Assembly: GCA_011947345.1 (NCBI GenBank) | Contig: JAAVTG010000579.1 | Coordinates: 372,001-436,000, forward strand | Direction of reading: 5' to 3' | From: Phytophthora quininea | Lineage: Eukaryota; Oomycota; Peronosporomycetes; Peronosporales; Peronosporaceae | Length of the DNA stretch: 64,000 nucleotides | Part shown: positions 52,864 to 64,000 of the stretch, piece by piece | Numbering within the stretch: the first letter of the stretch is position 1 | How the letters are laid out: every line of letters starts with the position of its first letter | Translations under genes and position numbers: made by a program | Notes under the pieces: model-generated | The model's input: only the letters and a program-made list of their open reading frames with translations | Database searches by the model: none | Told to the model about the DNA's origin: nothing

Positions 52864-54473
52864 ATGGCCGATCCTTTAGTCGACAAAAGCTCAAGCCTGA
52901 ACGAGTCTTACGTGGCGATCGATGACCTGCGTGGCGAGCCGAAACAATCAACTGAGCCCGATCCGAACACGAAGGAGGAGGTTCAACAACTGTTGAAACT
53001 CGTTTTGCCAGTCGTAAGTCTGGGGTGGACTCATCACAATGGCAACCGTTGGTTCTTACTTGCTACTCTACACTATGTGATTCAGATGGGGACGACCGTG
53101 TTGGAGTTTCTGCCGGGGTTCGTGTCAGTGCTTCTCGCCGGTAACATGGATTCGCCTAACTCCCAGCACTACGTTGACGCGGCTACCATTTCAGTCATGG
53201 TATGTTGGTTTCTTCTCTGCTTATGACGACGAAATCGACAAGAAACTCATCCATCTGCCGTTCTTACAGCTACTGAACGTCACGGCGATTTCAATCGGAA
53301 ATGGACTCTCGTCTGCGCTCGACACGCTGTGCTCACAGGCGTACGGTGCCAAAAGATTCGACAAGATCGGTATTTACTTTCAAACGGGGATCTTGGTCAA
53401 CCTCACGGTCCTCGTCCCCATGCTCGTGGTCAACTTTTTGCGGAGCCAATTCTCAACGTGCTGGGCCAGAATGAGGAGGTTACCTCCTTGTCCCGCGATT
53501 TCTCCAGGCTGATGCTACCAGGATTGCCATTCCTCTTTCTCTACGAGATGGTGCGGAAGGTCTTGTCGACTCAAAACGTTCTCAAGCCGCTAGTCGTCAT
53601 CGCCGTCGTCGCCAACGTGGTCAATGTCGTGGCTGGTTACGGATTAGCGTACCATACATCCATAGGCTTCAATGGCATCGCCGTGGCGCGAACATTGTGT
53701 AATGTCACTCTGTTCGTCCTGCTGGCCCCTTATTTCTGGTGGAACCCGGACAAGCTCACGCAGTGGTGGAGTGGGTGGAATCTGAGAGCTGCCGCTGGCT
53801 ACATGCGGATGTTCTGGCGCATTGGTGTCCCTGGAATGCTCATGATGGCCGTGGAAGTCTGGGCCTTTGAGATCCTCGCCATTCTCGCGGGCGTTTCCCT
53901 GACAGTGTCGTGGCTCTGTCAACACATGCGGTGCTCATGAATGTCAACGTCATTCTTTACACGATGTTTTACGGCTTCGCGGTGGCTTCCAGCATTCGAG
54001 TGGGGAATTGTCTCGGCGCCAACCAGCCCAAGAAGGCGAGATTGGCCTGTATCGCGTCGCTGGTCATGACGACTGCATTGGCCTTGGTCTTTGTGGTGCT
54101 GCTCTACACCCTCAGCGGCCACATCCCTCGTCTGTTCCTCAACGAAGGCGAAAGTCTGCAGTTGGCGTCTACGATCATGGCCTTTTGGTCTCCGTTTGAG
54201 ATCACGGATGGTCTCAACGCTGTTATGCAAGGAATCTTCAGAGGAGCTGGCAAGCAGAAGCCTGCTGCTATCGCCAACGTGGTGGGCTACTACGGAGCAG
54301 GCATTTCGTTGGGCGCAGTGCTCGCTTTCGCTACCAATCTCGGAGTCAAAGGTTTGTGGATTGGCATCGGCGTCGGCATCACTTCGACGGTCGTAGCGCT
54401 GGCACTTTACATGCTGCGCAGCTGGAACTGGGACCAACTTGCGATCGAAGCTCGACAGAGAACGGAGCAGTAA
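52864..54473 (+). CDS. MATE family transporter 1
   Basis: Multidrug and toxic compound extrusion antiporter, twelve helices, exporting organic cations or metabolites against H+ or Na+. Exons 52864-53013, 53086-53199 and 53270-54473. The cytosolic N-terminus is LNESYVAIDDLRGEPKQS. Conserved segments are GTTVLEFLPGFVSVLLAGNM, SSALDTLCSQAYGAKRFDKI (MATE hallmark), LMLPGLPFLFLYEMVRKVLS and IRVGNCLGANQPKKARLA. A T is missing in the run at 53434-53438 and another base near 53895, judged against the two paralogues. About 480 residues. First of three tandem copies. Confidence 0.88.
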
Positions 54474-54542
54474 ACACGAGTCTGCATGGGGTAAAACAAA
54501 TGAAGACATCAACTACTACATGTACATTTTTTAAATGCTCTA

Positions 54543-56756
54543 CTATTGCCTAGGACTGGGAGCGCGGTTGAAGAGCCATGATGAGGTTGCGAGGAGCATC
54601 GTACTGTTCCTCTTCGTCTTTCGATACAGTGCTGGCAGGTCTTGCAGTGGATCGAGACGCTGAAGCTGCTGGAGAGACCGTCTTGACAAAAGAATTTGGC
54701 TGATGACGCAGCGGACGGAAGGCCGTGGACTCAACTCCGTCTCGGGCTCGACAGCGATCGGCGGTCTTGGATTTCTCAGTACTCGAGCTGCCACAATCTC
54801 AGCGACGGACTGGGAACTCTCTGACAACAGCAGATTTTGGATCTCGTCAGCAAGAGGTGTGCCCCCATTGTGTTTGGTCATTCCAGCCACCTTGGTGGGG
54901 TTTCTTCAGTGGCGATGGACGAAACGTCATCGCCATGATGCTGAGCAAGATAGTCGACGTACTCTTGGCAGTACTGCAGCATGTACTGATTCAAGGCTTC
55001 TTGCTGTTCCGCAAGGATTATTTGCGGGTGGACTGGCATGTTGCTGAGGTCCATTCGAAGCAGACTTTTGCCTTCACTTGCTGTACTGGACTTCCTCTCG
55101 CTGGGTCGACTGCGTTTGGTTGACGAATCGCCGTCTGACATACTATCATCACTTGCTTCTTGCTCGTCTTGCTTCCATTTGGCGCCGCAGTTGCTCGAGT
55201 CCGATTGGGAATCGCTTCCTTCTTCGAACATGTCGCTGTCACAGGACTGAGGCGACTTGGCCATGTTCACGTCTTGTATTGTATCTGCTGACGATATCGT
55301 TTCTGGTTTCATGCCGGCAGGGTACGTAGGAATCGGCTTTGCTACAATTACTTCGGATTTCACCATGGGTTCGTCCTGATCGGCAGGTTGACTGCGTGAT
55401 TTCCACCGGAAGACAGGCTTTCGAGAGTTGGAGAGCTGCAACTTCTCGATCAGTCCAACGCTAACTAATACATTCGCAACGTCGTAAAGTCTGCGAATCT
55501 TGGCTGATCAAACGTGACGTTAGAAAATGAACTCAAAATCATCAGGAATGGGCATCGTACTCTTTAGAAGCCGGTCCTCCTCGCTCTCACTGTCTTCCAA
55601 CTGGATGAGTTGTTTGGCAGCTTGGTCCAGTGGGATAATACAATCCTCCTACAGCAAAAACCAAGCAAATACAATAAAATTCAGAACAACAATTATCAAA
55701 TAAAAAAGATACTTGTGCCACACACCTTTTCCAAGAAGAGCTGGACAAACATTTGACTGAGCTTCGATAGGGATTTCCCTCGCCGGTCATCTAACACAGG
55801 AAGTTTAGCATATTCACCAAAAAATAATAGCATCTTTTTCCCCTTACTTTTTATCGGGGATACTCGACTCCAGTGGATGGAGAACTTTGGTGCATTTCCA
55901 AATACCGTTGCTAGAATACAAAATAAACGAATCAAATATTAGATATAAATCTTCCAGCAAAGCAAATGAAAAGTAGTTATACCTTCATGGCGGTGATTGA
56001 CATTGGCAGCGACGCCAACCCGTGCCAATTGTAGAGATTCTTGCTCTTGCGGCTGACCAGGTGGATACTCTCCAAAATGTTGACAATGTCGTAGATGCGT
56101 CGCCTTTCGACCCCCAACTCGGTGGCCGCCTTGTCCAAACACACCTCGCCGATCTTGTCGTCTCGGTAGAGCTTCAGGAAGCTACGAAACAACAAGGTTA
56201 GAGCCTTCAGAAATGGTTTCTAATACGAAACAAGGGCACGCACTTTTCACAGAGCAGCCCTAGAGACTTCTCCTTGCGATTGTACTCTCGGAAGGGGATA
56301 AACTTGACCTCGTCTCCCTCCATCCGCCAGTCGCCAGTCTTCTCTTCTGCTTTCGCGCTTCTCTTAACGGGAGGCTTCCCCAGCGAGTCTTTGGGTTTAG
56401 AAACGTCGCCTTTCTCGCCAGTTTCTAACCACGCCGTCTTGATCTGCCGCTTGGCCACGGAGCCCGCCTTCTTCGGAGCTCGCCGCACGTATCTGCGCTT
56501 GACCTTGGGTGGGTTGGCAGAGGGCTGGCTGCCCGTGAGAAGGTGCATCATGGCGGCTGCAGCCTCTGTCCGGTTGGGGCTGGGCTGGTGGATGCGGCAC
56601 TCGATCAACTTGTGTCATGCGGTTAGAAATCCCGTTAGAAATGTTCTAAACGGTTGAAAGAACAGCTCTGTATCGCACCTGAATCTTTCCCGGCGTGACC
56701 GGCAGCTCCGTAGTGCGCTGCGTCTTGCGCACGGGGCTCATCATGTCCTCGGTCAT
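54543..56756 (-). CDS. Atypical E2F transcription factor with two DNA-binding domains
   Basis: E2F7/8/DEL-type repressor that binds E2F sites without a DP partner. ATG 56756 (MTEDMMSPVRKTQ); first intron to about 56607. DBD1: NRKEKSLGLLCE, intron, FLKLYRDDKIGEVCLDKAAT, VERRRIYDIVNILESIHLVS. DBD2: RRGKSLSKLSQMFVQLFLEK, intron, DCIIPLDQAAKQLIQ, intron, KIRRLYDVANVLVSVGLIEK and PVFRWKS. Both recognition helices (RRxYDxxN) are intact. The tail is acidic/Ser-rich (DSDMFEEGSDSQSDSS) and ends at 54543 after one offset near 54890; a further offset near 55870 lies in the linker. Two E2F consensus sites lie about 110 bp upstream. It is inserted between MATE genes 1 and 2 on the opposite strand. Confidence 0.87.
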
Positions 56757-56860
56757 GGGCGGACAGCGGATACAGACGCGCAGAGCAGACTCGCCTCCGA
56801 GCTGCGCGCTGTCAGTTATAGAAATGGGAAGACCTTTTGACACGCGGTTCAAACGTTGAC

Positions 56861-56887
56861 GCGCCAAAACAAATTTGAATTTCGCGC
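56861..56887. promoter_or_regulatory. Pair of E2F consensus sites
   Basis: GCGCCAAA at 56861-56868 (complement TTTGGCGC) and TTTCGCGC at 56880-56887; both fit TTTSGCGC and lie 105-131 bp upstream of the atypical E2F start. Confidence 0.6.
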
Positions 56888-57684
56888 CATTTTTTAAACT
56901 CAGAAAGTTCCGCCAATCAGAACGCACTTCAAGCGCAGTCGGACTTCTTGCTGCAGGTCGCGGCGAATATGCCACGAGAACGAGCTTGCAGGGATTTATA
57001 TTATCTTTCGTCGCCCCGTGGGCCTTATAGCCCAACTAGGCGTTGAGTTCTCCGTTTCGAGGGTCCGAAATAAGTAGCGTGTCTTGCTGTTGTAGATCCA
57101 CTCATCTCCTCCGAGATCAAAGGAATCGATAAATCTTATCAATGGTCTTCGGGTCTCGTGAGGACACGAAGACCAAAAGCAATCGAAGTGGCAGTGCAGC
57201 GGTGGTGCCAACAACACGATTGTCAAAAAGGCAAATCGCTTCCCACAGCCTCAAACATTGCAGCGGGGCTGCACCAAACGACAGCAATCAGTAGAGCCCT
57301 TGCAGACGACCACAACACTCCTCGTGATAGTCAATCCACGCAAGCAATTATTGCGTTGCAATCGACCTGACTTACCGTCTACAAGCTTCGTCATTGCGTG
57401 TGACCCGCGTATCTGCTGTTCGACGGCTCTCTCAAGCGCCACTGTCGTCGCTGGCTGATTATCTCGAGATCGACCGTCCAGTAAGCCCGCGCCGCGGTCG
57501 TCCGTGTCCACCAGAACGTTTTCGGATCTTCTCTCGCCGTTTGGTTCACTGCGGTTCACTAGCGGAATCTCAACCTGTACACACATCAAGGACGACTGTG
57601 CTCGCTCGCCAGGGATGACGTTGTGTCGCCACCTTTCGTCTGCATTCAATCACTCTTGCATTTGACGTACTGTGCTCAAGTGTG
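56888..57684. other. Intergenic, no gene seen
   Basis: Shared upstream region of the E2F gene and MATE 2. Small open frames on both strands lack recognisable features. Confidence 0.45.
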
Positions 57685-59289
57685 ATGGACGAACTGCTGA
57701 TCGACAAGCGCTCCAGTCTGAACGAGTCGTACGTGGCGATCGATGGACTGCAAGACCCAAAGCAGTCGGTCGAGCCGGACCCGCGTCCGATGGAGGAGAC
57801 AAGAGCTCTGCTGAAACTCGTCTTCCCAGTGGTATGGTCTCCGATACACTCAAAGCAAAATTGATCGCTACCAGTAGCTCACTTCGTGAACTGTTTGTTG
57901 CTTTTCAGATGGGGACGACCGTCTTGGAGTTTCTGCCGGGCTTCGTGTCGGTACTTTTGGCCGGGAATATGGACTCGCCAAATTCCCAGCATTACGTCGA
58001 CGCTGCTACCATTTCCATCATGGTAAGTACTGTTCATCTCCGATGTATTAGACCAATTCAGCTAACTTTAGTTTGGATCTACTAGCTTTTGAACGTCACC
58101 GCTCTTTCGCTTGGGTTGGGACTTGCATCAGCTCTTGACACTTTGTGCTCTCAGGCGTACGGAGCGAAGCGGTTCGACAAGATTGGCATTTACTTCCAGA
58201 CGGGGTGTTGGTATTGCTCATGGCTTTGGTCCCCATGTTGGTGGTCAACTCGTTTGCCGAGCCGATTCTTAACGCTCTGGGGCAGCACCAAGAAGTCACG
58301 CACTTGTCCAGAGACTTCTCGAGGCTGATGCTGCCAGGCCTGCCGTTCCTCTTTCTGTACGAGCTCGTTCGGAAAGTGCTGTCGACCCAAAACATCTTGA
58401 AACCTTTGGTGATCATCGCGATCGTCGCCAACGTGGTCAACGCCGTCGCTGGCTATGGATTAGCGTACCACACATCGCTCGGATTCAACGGTATCGCAGT
58501 CGCTCGTACTCTGGGCAATATCACACTTCCAGTTCTCTTGATCCCGTACTTTTGGTGGAGCCCAAAGCGACTAACGCAGTGGTGGAGTGGATGGCATCTG
58601 AAGGCTGCGGTCGGCTACATCCGCCTCTTCTTGCGGATCGGCTTCCCCGGAATGCTCATGATGTCTGTGGAGGTTTGGGCCTTTGAGATCCTTGCCATCT
58701 TGGCCGGGGTTCTTCCTGACAGTGTAACAGCGTTGGCCACGCACGCTGTGATCATGAACGTCGTCGTGATGCTGTGGACGATCCTTTTCGGACTCGGAGT
58801 GGCCTCAAGCATTCGAGTTGGTAATTGTTTGGGTGCCAATGCCCCGAAAAAGCGAAGCTAGCTTGCCAATTGTCGCTGGCGATGTCGTTCGTGACGACAG
58901 TGGTGTTTGCCATCCTGCTTTACACACTGAGTGGGCAGATCCCGCAGCTATTCGTCGACGACCAGGACAGCATCGACCTTGCGTCCAGCATCTTGTCGTT
59001 CTGGGGGCTTTTCCAGATCGCTGACGGCTTCAACACGGTCATGCAAGGAGTCTTCCGCGGCGCAGGGAAGCAAGCGTCTGCAGCTATCGCCAACGTCGTT
59101 TGCTACTACGGGGTGGGGATTTCGTTAGGCGCACTACTCGCATTCCAGTTCGACGTAGGTGTCAAAGGACTGTGGCTCGGAATCGGGGCTGGAATTGTGA
59201 CGACGGTCTTGGCACTAGTCTTCCTGATGCTGCGCTACTGGAAATGGGATCGCCTCGCAGTCGAGGCGAAGGAACGTACAGCTCAATAG
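57685..59289 (+). CDS. MATE family transporter 2
   Basis: Paralogue of MATE 1 with the same three-exon plan (donors after LVFPV and ISIM). Conserved LNESYVAIDGLQDPKQS, GTTVLEFLPGFVSVLLAGNM, LASALDTLCSQAYGAKRFDK, LMLPGLPFLFLYELVRKVLS, GVFRGAGKQASAAIANVVCY. Single-base losses near 58205 and in an A run at 58847-58851 (PKK-AKLA becomes PKKRS-stop). ATG at 57685. Substrate unknown. Confidence 0.87.
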
Positions 59290-59463
59290 GCAGTCACGAT
59301 TAAATTGATTGGAAATCCATGGGACGATTCTTCATTGACATTTCAGCGTTTCAATACGGGATTGACGACTGGCGATACGCCCGCAACCACCACGTTGTCC
59401 GTTATGCGACTCAGCACGCGGCGATGATCCATTTCATTTTACTTTTTCTCAGCACGAGCTGCG

Positions 59464-61089
59464 ATGGCCGAGTCGGCAGTTGAAAGCGAAAGGAAAGTCG
59501 ACGCAAAGAAGCTGTCGACGCATTCCTCTGATGGCTCCAACGCATCCACATCCGATTCCGAGGGCAACGCCTCCAGTCTGAATGAGATCCTCATGGAGAT
59601 ATCTGATGAAGAGTGCAAGCAGTTTGATGAGCCGGACCCACAACCACAGGAAGAGATGATTAAGCTGGCAAAAATCGTCTTCCCAGTCGTAAGTTCTCCC
59701 AACCCCAGCTTGAATAACTTCAGTCCTCGAGTTTCTCCCTGGCTTCGTGTCGGTTCTCCTTGCCGGCAATATGGACTCTCCACACGCGCAGCATTTCGTC
59801 GATGCTGCCGCAATATCCAACATGGTAAGGCTCGAAACATTTTGTTTTGATCTTGAATTGAAGCCTAACGTGTCGTGCTCGTCTAGCTGCTCAACGTGTC
59901 AGCACTAGCGGTTGGAATGGGGCTTGCGTCCGCATTAGATACGTTATGCTCTCAGGCGTACGGAGCTAAGCGGTTCGACAAGATCGGCGTTTACTTCCAA
60001 ACGGGGATGATTGTGCTGCTCGTGGTGCTGGTGCCAATCCTCGTGCTCAACGCCAGTGCGGAGCAAATTCTCAACTTTCTCGGTCAGAATCAAGAGGTTA
60101 CTCGACTGTCGAAAGATTTCTCCCGCTTGATGCTGCCTGGCCTGCCGTTTCTCTTCCTATACGAGCTGGTTCGGAAGGTTTGTCGACCCAGAACGTCCTC
60201 AAACCGCTGGTTGTGATTGCGATCGTCGGCAACATAGTCAACGCCGTGGTCGGGTACGGCCTCGCCTACCACACCTCGCTCGGCTTGAACGGTCTCGCGG
60301 TGGCTCGATCTGTGGCTAATGTCACCCTCGCGCTGCTTTTGGTGCCCTACTTTTGGTGGAATCCTAGCAAATTGACGCAGTGGTGGAGTGGTTGGAACTT
60401 AAAGGCTGCGGTCGAACACGTCAGCCTCTTCCTGAGCATCGGTGTCCCCGGAATGCTTATGATGTCTGTGGAGATCTGGGCGTTTGAGATCTTGGCCGTG
60501 CTCGCGGGTCTGTTGCCCAACAGCGTCACTGCATTGTCGACCCACGCGGTTTTGGCGAATGTCATCGCCATCATGTACATGATGATGTTTGGGCTTTCAG
60601 CTGCTGCCAGCATCCGTGTCGGCAATTGTCTAGGGGCCAACTCCCCAAAGCAGCCCGTATGGCGTGTCACGCTGCGCTGTTCATGGTCTTCCTGTTGACG
60701 CTCATGTTCGCCACGCTACTACACATTTTCAGCGACCAAATTCCGCGGATGTTTCTGCGTGACCAGGACAGCGTCAACCTTGCCGGCAGCATCTTCTCGT
60801 TCTGGGGCTCTTCCAGGTCGTGGACGGCTTCAACACCGTCCTGCAGGGCGTGTATCGTGGCGCTGGCAAGCAAAAGTCGGCGCTGTTCGCCATCCTCGTG
60901 TGTTATTACGGCATTGGCATGTCGTTGGGGACGGTGCTCGCTTTCAAATTCGCTCTCGGGGTCAAAGGACTGTGGCTCGGAATCGGCTCGGGCATCGTCT
61001 CGACGACCTTGGCGTTGCTTTCGATGATGCTGACGACCTGGCAATGGGGCCAACTGGCCGCAGAAGCTCGACGACGCACAGCACAATAA
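59464..61089 (+). CDS. MATE family transporter 3
   Basis: Third tandem MATE. The N-terminus is longer and acidic (ESAVESERKVDAKKLSTHSS). Exon 2 lacks the bases for the MGTT start seen in the paralogues: the acceptor near 59724 runs directly into VLEFLPGF, with a 13-base loss. Later offsets occur near 60180, 60653 and 60808, each a missing base relative to MATE 1 and 2. Conserved LASALDTLCSQAYGAKRFDK and IRVGNCLGANSPKQ. Four breaks are more than in its neighbours, so real decay cannot be excluded, but helices to the C-terminus are well preserved. Confidence 0.78.
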
Positions 61090-61214
61090 GACAAGAATAC
61101 AATCCGCGATAAAAAAATCTACTGCTACATGTTGACGACCACCAAATCCTGAGCGCATCCGCTCTGTTAAACGTCATTCTGCAAGTCTCCCGGCGGTCAG
61201 GTCGCGATTTCCAA

Positions 61215-62752
61215 ATGGACACGGTCGAGATCATTCGCCGGCGCGTGCTGCTCGAGGTCTTCCACCTGGAGCCCATTCCGACGCCCAAGCCCTCGCGCTC
61301 GTCTTGGCCTGTGTGGACCCATGAAGACCGACGCCAAGTGCATCTGCGCGTGTTGAGTCTCAACGCTTGGGGTACGATCCTCGTTTCTATCGCCAAGTGT
61401 AGCAAGTGGTTTAGAAATGAACTTGTATTTCCCATTTCTAGGCCTGCCCGTGGCGCCGCAATGCACTGAGCGAGCAGCGGAGATCGCCAGCGCCATCTCG
61501 AGCGACCTGGAGCTCGTCGTGCTGCAAGAGATCTGGCACATTCGCGAGCGCAACCTCATCATTTCTAAAGCGCAAGAGGCGGGCTTCGAGTACTACCACT
61601 ACTTCAATCCGGCCGTGGGGTTCCCATTTCCACTGGGTCCAGACTCCTTCGGCACTGGGCTGCTAGTTCTGTCCAAATTCCCCATTGTGAGCGCTCTGTA
61701 TCACTCTTTCTCGCTCAGTGGGAGGCCCTACGCTCTTCATGAGGCGGACTTCGTGGCCAATAAAGGTGTGGGGCTGCTGAGGGTGGAGACGCCCGCAGGC
61801 CAAATCGACGTGTACGTGACCCACTTGCTGGCCAACTACAACGCAGGAGGCAAACCTGGACCAGGAGACTTTTACCTGTGGCACAGAACGGGCCAGTCCT
61901 TCGAGTTGACGCAGTTCGTCCGAGCGACCAACCGCAACAAGCTCACGGTAGTCTGCGGCGACTTCAACTCGTCCCCGGACTGCTTGGAGCTGCGCGTGCC
62001 GAGACAGCTGCTCAAGCTCCGAGACGCCTTCACGGACACCAACAACTCGGACGGGTTGACGTTCGCCACACCCGATAATAAGTATTCCCATGGAGAGCAC
62101 CCGATGCGGATGGACTATATCATGTACAGGATCGACAAACAGAGCGAGGGGAATTAGACTGGCATCTCGTAGACAGCAGTATCTTTAAAGGCTTCTTCAC
62201 GGACGCCAACGGAGAGAAGACGCCGCTGTCGGACCACTTTGGCGTTCGGGCCGAGTTTGTCTTCAGTGAAGCGAAACCACTAATGTCCGAGCAGCAGGAA
62301 GGCTACGACGTCGTGTCGACGGAGGAAGTGGACTCGCCCAACGCCACCAGAGCAGCAGAGCGCTCGAGTCCGACGACGAAGTACGAGGATCAAAGTGACG
62401 AGGACAAGGCGGCCGAAGACGCCGCGTGTCTGCAGGAAGTGCAAAGGTTCTGTTCACTGGCCGCAGTGAGGCGATCGCAGCTCGACAGGTTCGTCTGTCT
62501 CGCTCCGCCGCGTTTATTGTGGCGGCTTTGGCGGTTCTGGTGGTGCACTTGATGTCGATAGTCCGGTCGAGGTGGTCTTGGGTCGCGGTGGTGGTGCTTG
62601 GCATGGTCAGCCTGGTCGAGTACGTCTTGGCGTTCTACTTTTTGACGTTCGAGTGCTCGACGTTCACCGAACTTGTAAACGAGGTGCAGCTGAGTCTCCA
62701 CCGCCATGCCGAGGAGTCGAAACGAATGGCGCTCGCAACGACGGACAAGTAG
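61215..62752 (+). CDS. Neutral sphingomyelinase / sphingolipid phospholipase C
   Basis: Mg2+-dependent hydrolase of the endonuclease/exonuclease/phosphatase fold that releases ceramide (nSMase1/Isc1 group). Exon 1 61215-61371 and exon 2 from 61442, joining SLNAW to GLPVAPQC. Catalytic positions are visible: the Asn in LSLNAWGLP, Glu in VVLQEIWHI, the VYVTHLLANY segment, CGDFNSSPD and PLSDHFGVRAEF. A missing G in the GGGG run at 62148-62151 breaks the frame between EG and LDWHLV. A disordered acidic linker is followed by two C-terminal transmembrane helices (FIVAALAVLVVHLMSIV; WVAVVVLGMVSLVEYVLAFY), reached after one more offset near 62450. Membrane-bound enzyme; lipid substrate not determined. 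Confidence 0.88.
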
Positions 62753-63682
62753 CAATGACAAGATGAACAAAAGTATCTTATGGTGCTGTGACAAGCTCTT
62801 CAACTGGGGCTGGCGTTGCGTAGATCGTTAAATACTTGTCACCTGTAGATCGCCTAGAAAGCTGCTGGCAAAGCGGGTGTTCATCTCCGCGGAAGAAACA
62901 AGACATCAGCGGACCACTCACTAGGACGAGCAGGTGGAAGTCGGCAACAAGGCTGCGTGCCGCGAACACCACGGGGGCTATCAGGAGAGGTGCACGGCAA
63001 CCTTGTTCAGGACCGGATGGTGGCTGTGGTTGCTCCCAGCTTTTTCGATCGTCGCTTTGTCGGCCGTGGCTTCATCACGGTCTCCTGCGAGTCCGTCCTG
63101 ATCGATGGTCATCAAGCGAAGTTACAGCGTAAGGCTGTTTGCCATCGTTGAGAGAATCCATCGACGGTGGCTGCGCCAACTGGAACATCTGCCAGTCGTC
63201 GACCGGTATAAGACGCAGCTAGGAAATTACTCCTTGGTGACGCAAGCTGGGGTTTCTAGTAAGCTAGCATGCTTGAATGCAGCCTATCGGCGAATATCCA
63301 CCACCACTCCACCACCGTCGACGGTGGTGATTTCTTCCGTCACTTTGGTCGGTCTCAGTTCCAAGTCGAAGGGAAACAATTCCACGACCGACGTTGCGTC
63401 TGCCTCATCTTGGCCATACGGTCCAGCGTAGAGATCACGGGAAACAGCTGCAGGCGTTGCATGGCATGTGCTTCTCCCCCAGTGCCACGCGCGACTTTCG
63501 TACTGGCTGGCAGCGTAGCGGAGACCGATACGTTTGGAGAGGTGTCGGCCCTCCACCACATGGCCGATTAGCTTCCCCACTTGAGCTGCGCCATTCTCTC
63601 TCTTGCCGCTGACTTGCCAAGTGAGCGTGTCTTGGACTGCCGACCACCACCGGCAGTATCGTTTAGCTATCGCACAGATACC
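62753..63682. other. No confident gene
   Basis: Several short open frames on both strands. A minus-strand frame ending at 62778 (VFAARSLVADFHLLVLVSGP) looks protein-like but cannot be extended upstream in frame. Likely 3' part of a neighbouring gene plus promoter sequence. Confidence 0.35.
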
Positions 63683-64000
63683 ATGCCTCGCAAATACGCG
63701 CCGCCCCTCGTCACCATTTCGGAGACCGCCACCATATCGGCGTCCAACAAGGAGTCCCCCATCGCCGAAGCGCACAACCACCGTACGGTGAAGTCCCGAT
63801 CGGCCGACGCAAGAATCGAGCGGTCCCACTCCGCACCACCCGAAGCTGAAGCCTCGGAGCGACCACCACCGGCGGCCTCTAAGCGAGCGCGATCCCAATC
63901 GGCAAAGTGTCTGTCGATCAATGGTCTCACCAAAGGGAGTCTGATCACCGAGACAAGAGCTACTTCTCCTACGGACAAGACGAGCACTCCCGTATCGCCC
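63683..64000 (+). CDS. Ser/Arg-rich hypothetical protein, N-terminal part
   Basis: ATG at 63683 opens 106 codons without a stop to the window end (MPRKYAPPLVTISETATISA). RSxSA-like motifs repeat three times (KSRSADAR, ERSHSAPP, RARSQSAK), spaced about 15-30 residues apart, in a disordered context; they resemble basophilic-kinase or 14-3-3 sites. A competing minus-strand frame covers the same DNA but has a less biased composition. Family unknown because the rest lies outside the window. Confidence 0.5.
   Translation, partial: MPRKYAPPLVTISETATISASNKESPIAEAHNHRTVKSRSADARIERSHSAPPEAEASERPPPAASKRARSQSAKCLSINGLTKGSLITETRATSPTDKTSTPVSP

Noticed and set aside
30779..62752. Programmed ribosomal frameshifting in many genes
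   Set aside because: Breaks occur at many unrelated sites and run types, several per gene, and paralogues at the same place are in frame; sequence error explains this better.
63284..63898. Minus-strand 204-codon frame at the window end
   Set aside because: Gly/Arg-rich shadow-like composition spanning both non-coding and the plus-strand Ser-rich frame; no motif.

Overview
The window looks like nuclear DNA of an oomycete (Peronosporales/Pythiales type). The evidence is dense genes with very short GT-AG introns (about 45-100 nt), start-site elements of the form TCATTTTCCRATT that fit the oomycete initiator/flanking core promoter, EGF-repeat secreted proteins, a small secreted protein cluster and clear eukaryotic housekeeping genes. 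No rRNA, tRNA or CRISPR array was recognised.

Layout. 1-9.4 kb: a class III nucleotide cyclase with a voltage-sensor-like N-terminus (cut by the window edge), GINS subunit PSF2, an unknown Cys-rich protein, a secreted EGF-repeat protein, and chaperonin subunit CCT5. 9.5-26.4 kb is an accessory island: about a dozen short genes or relics encoding signal peptides followed by tiny mature peptides, several carrying a PAPEPS-like motif; an expanded Myb/SANT-like family; a near-perfect 1.9 kb inverted duplication of that family (12.9-14.8 and 24.6-26.4 kb); and a hAT transposon with intact terminal repeats and an 8-bp target duplication. A DTW-domain tRNA modification gene sits at its left edge. 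26.4-40.4 kb: SPRY protein, coiled-coil protein, mitochondrial ABCB transporter, an RNase III-R3H protein, a very large helical protein and a small secreted protein. 40.8-51 kb: CABIN1/Hir3-like histone chaperone subunit, a possible Crinkler-like fragment, an LYR protein and exonuclease EXO1. 51-64 kb: two small unknowns, three tandem MATE transporters interrupted by an atypical E2F (E2F7/8/DEL type), a neutral sphingomyelinase and the start of a basic Ser-rich protein.

Working together. PSF2, EXO1, CABIN1 and the atypical E2F belong to replication, repair and chromatin assembly; consensus E2F sites lie just upstream of both EXO1 and the E2F gene itself. The island peptides share a core promoter and leader and look like one birth-and-death family.

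Quality caveat. Many conserved genes are broken by single-base offsets, often at short homopolymers and inside motifs that cannot tolerate a break (for example ABC, MATE, sphingomyelinase). I treat most as consensus errors of a draft assembly, so apparent pseudogenes here need care.
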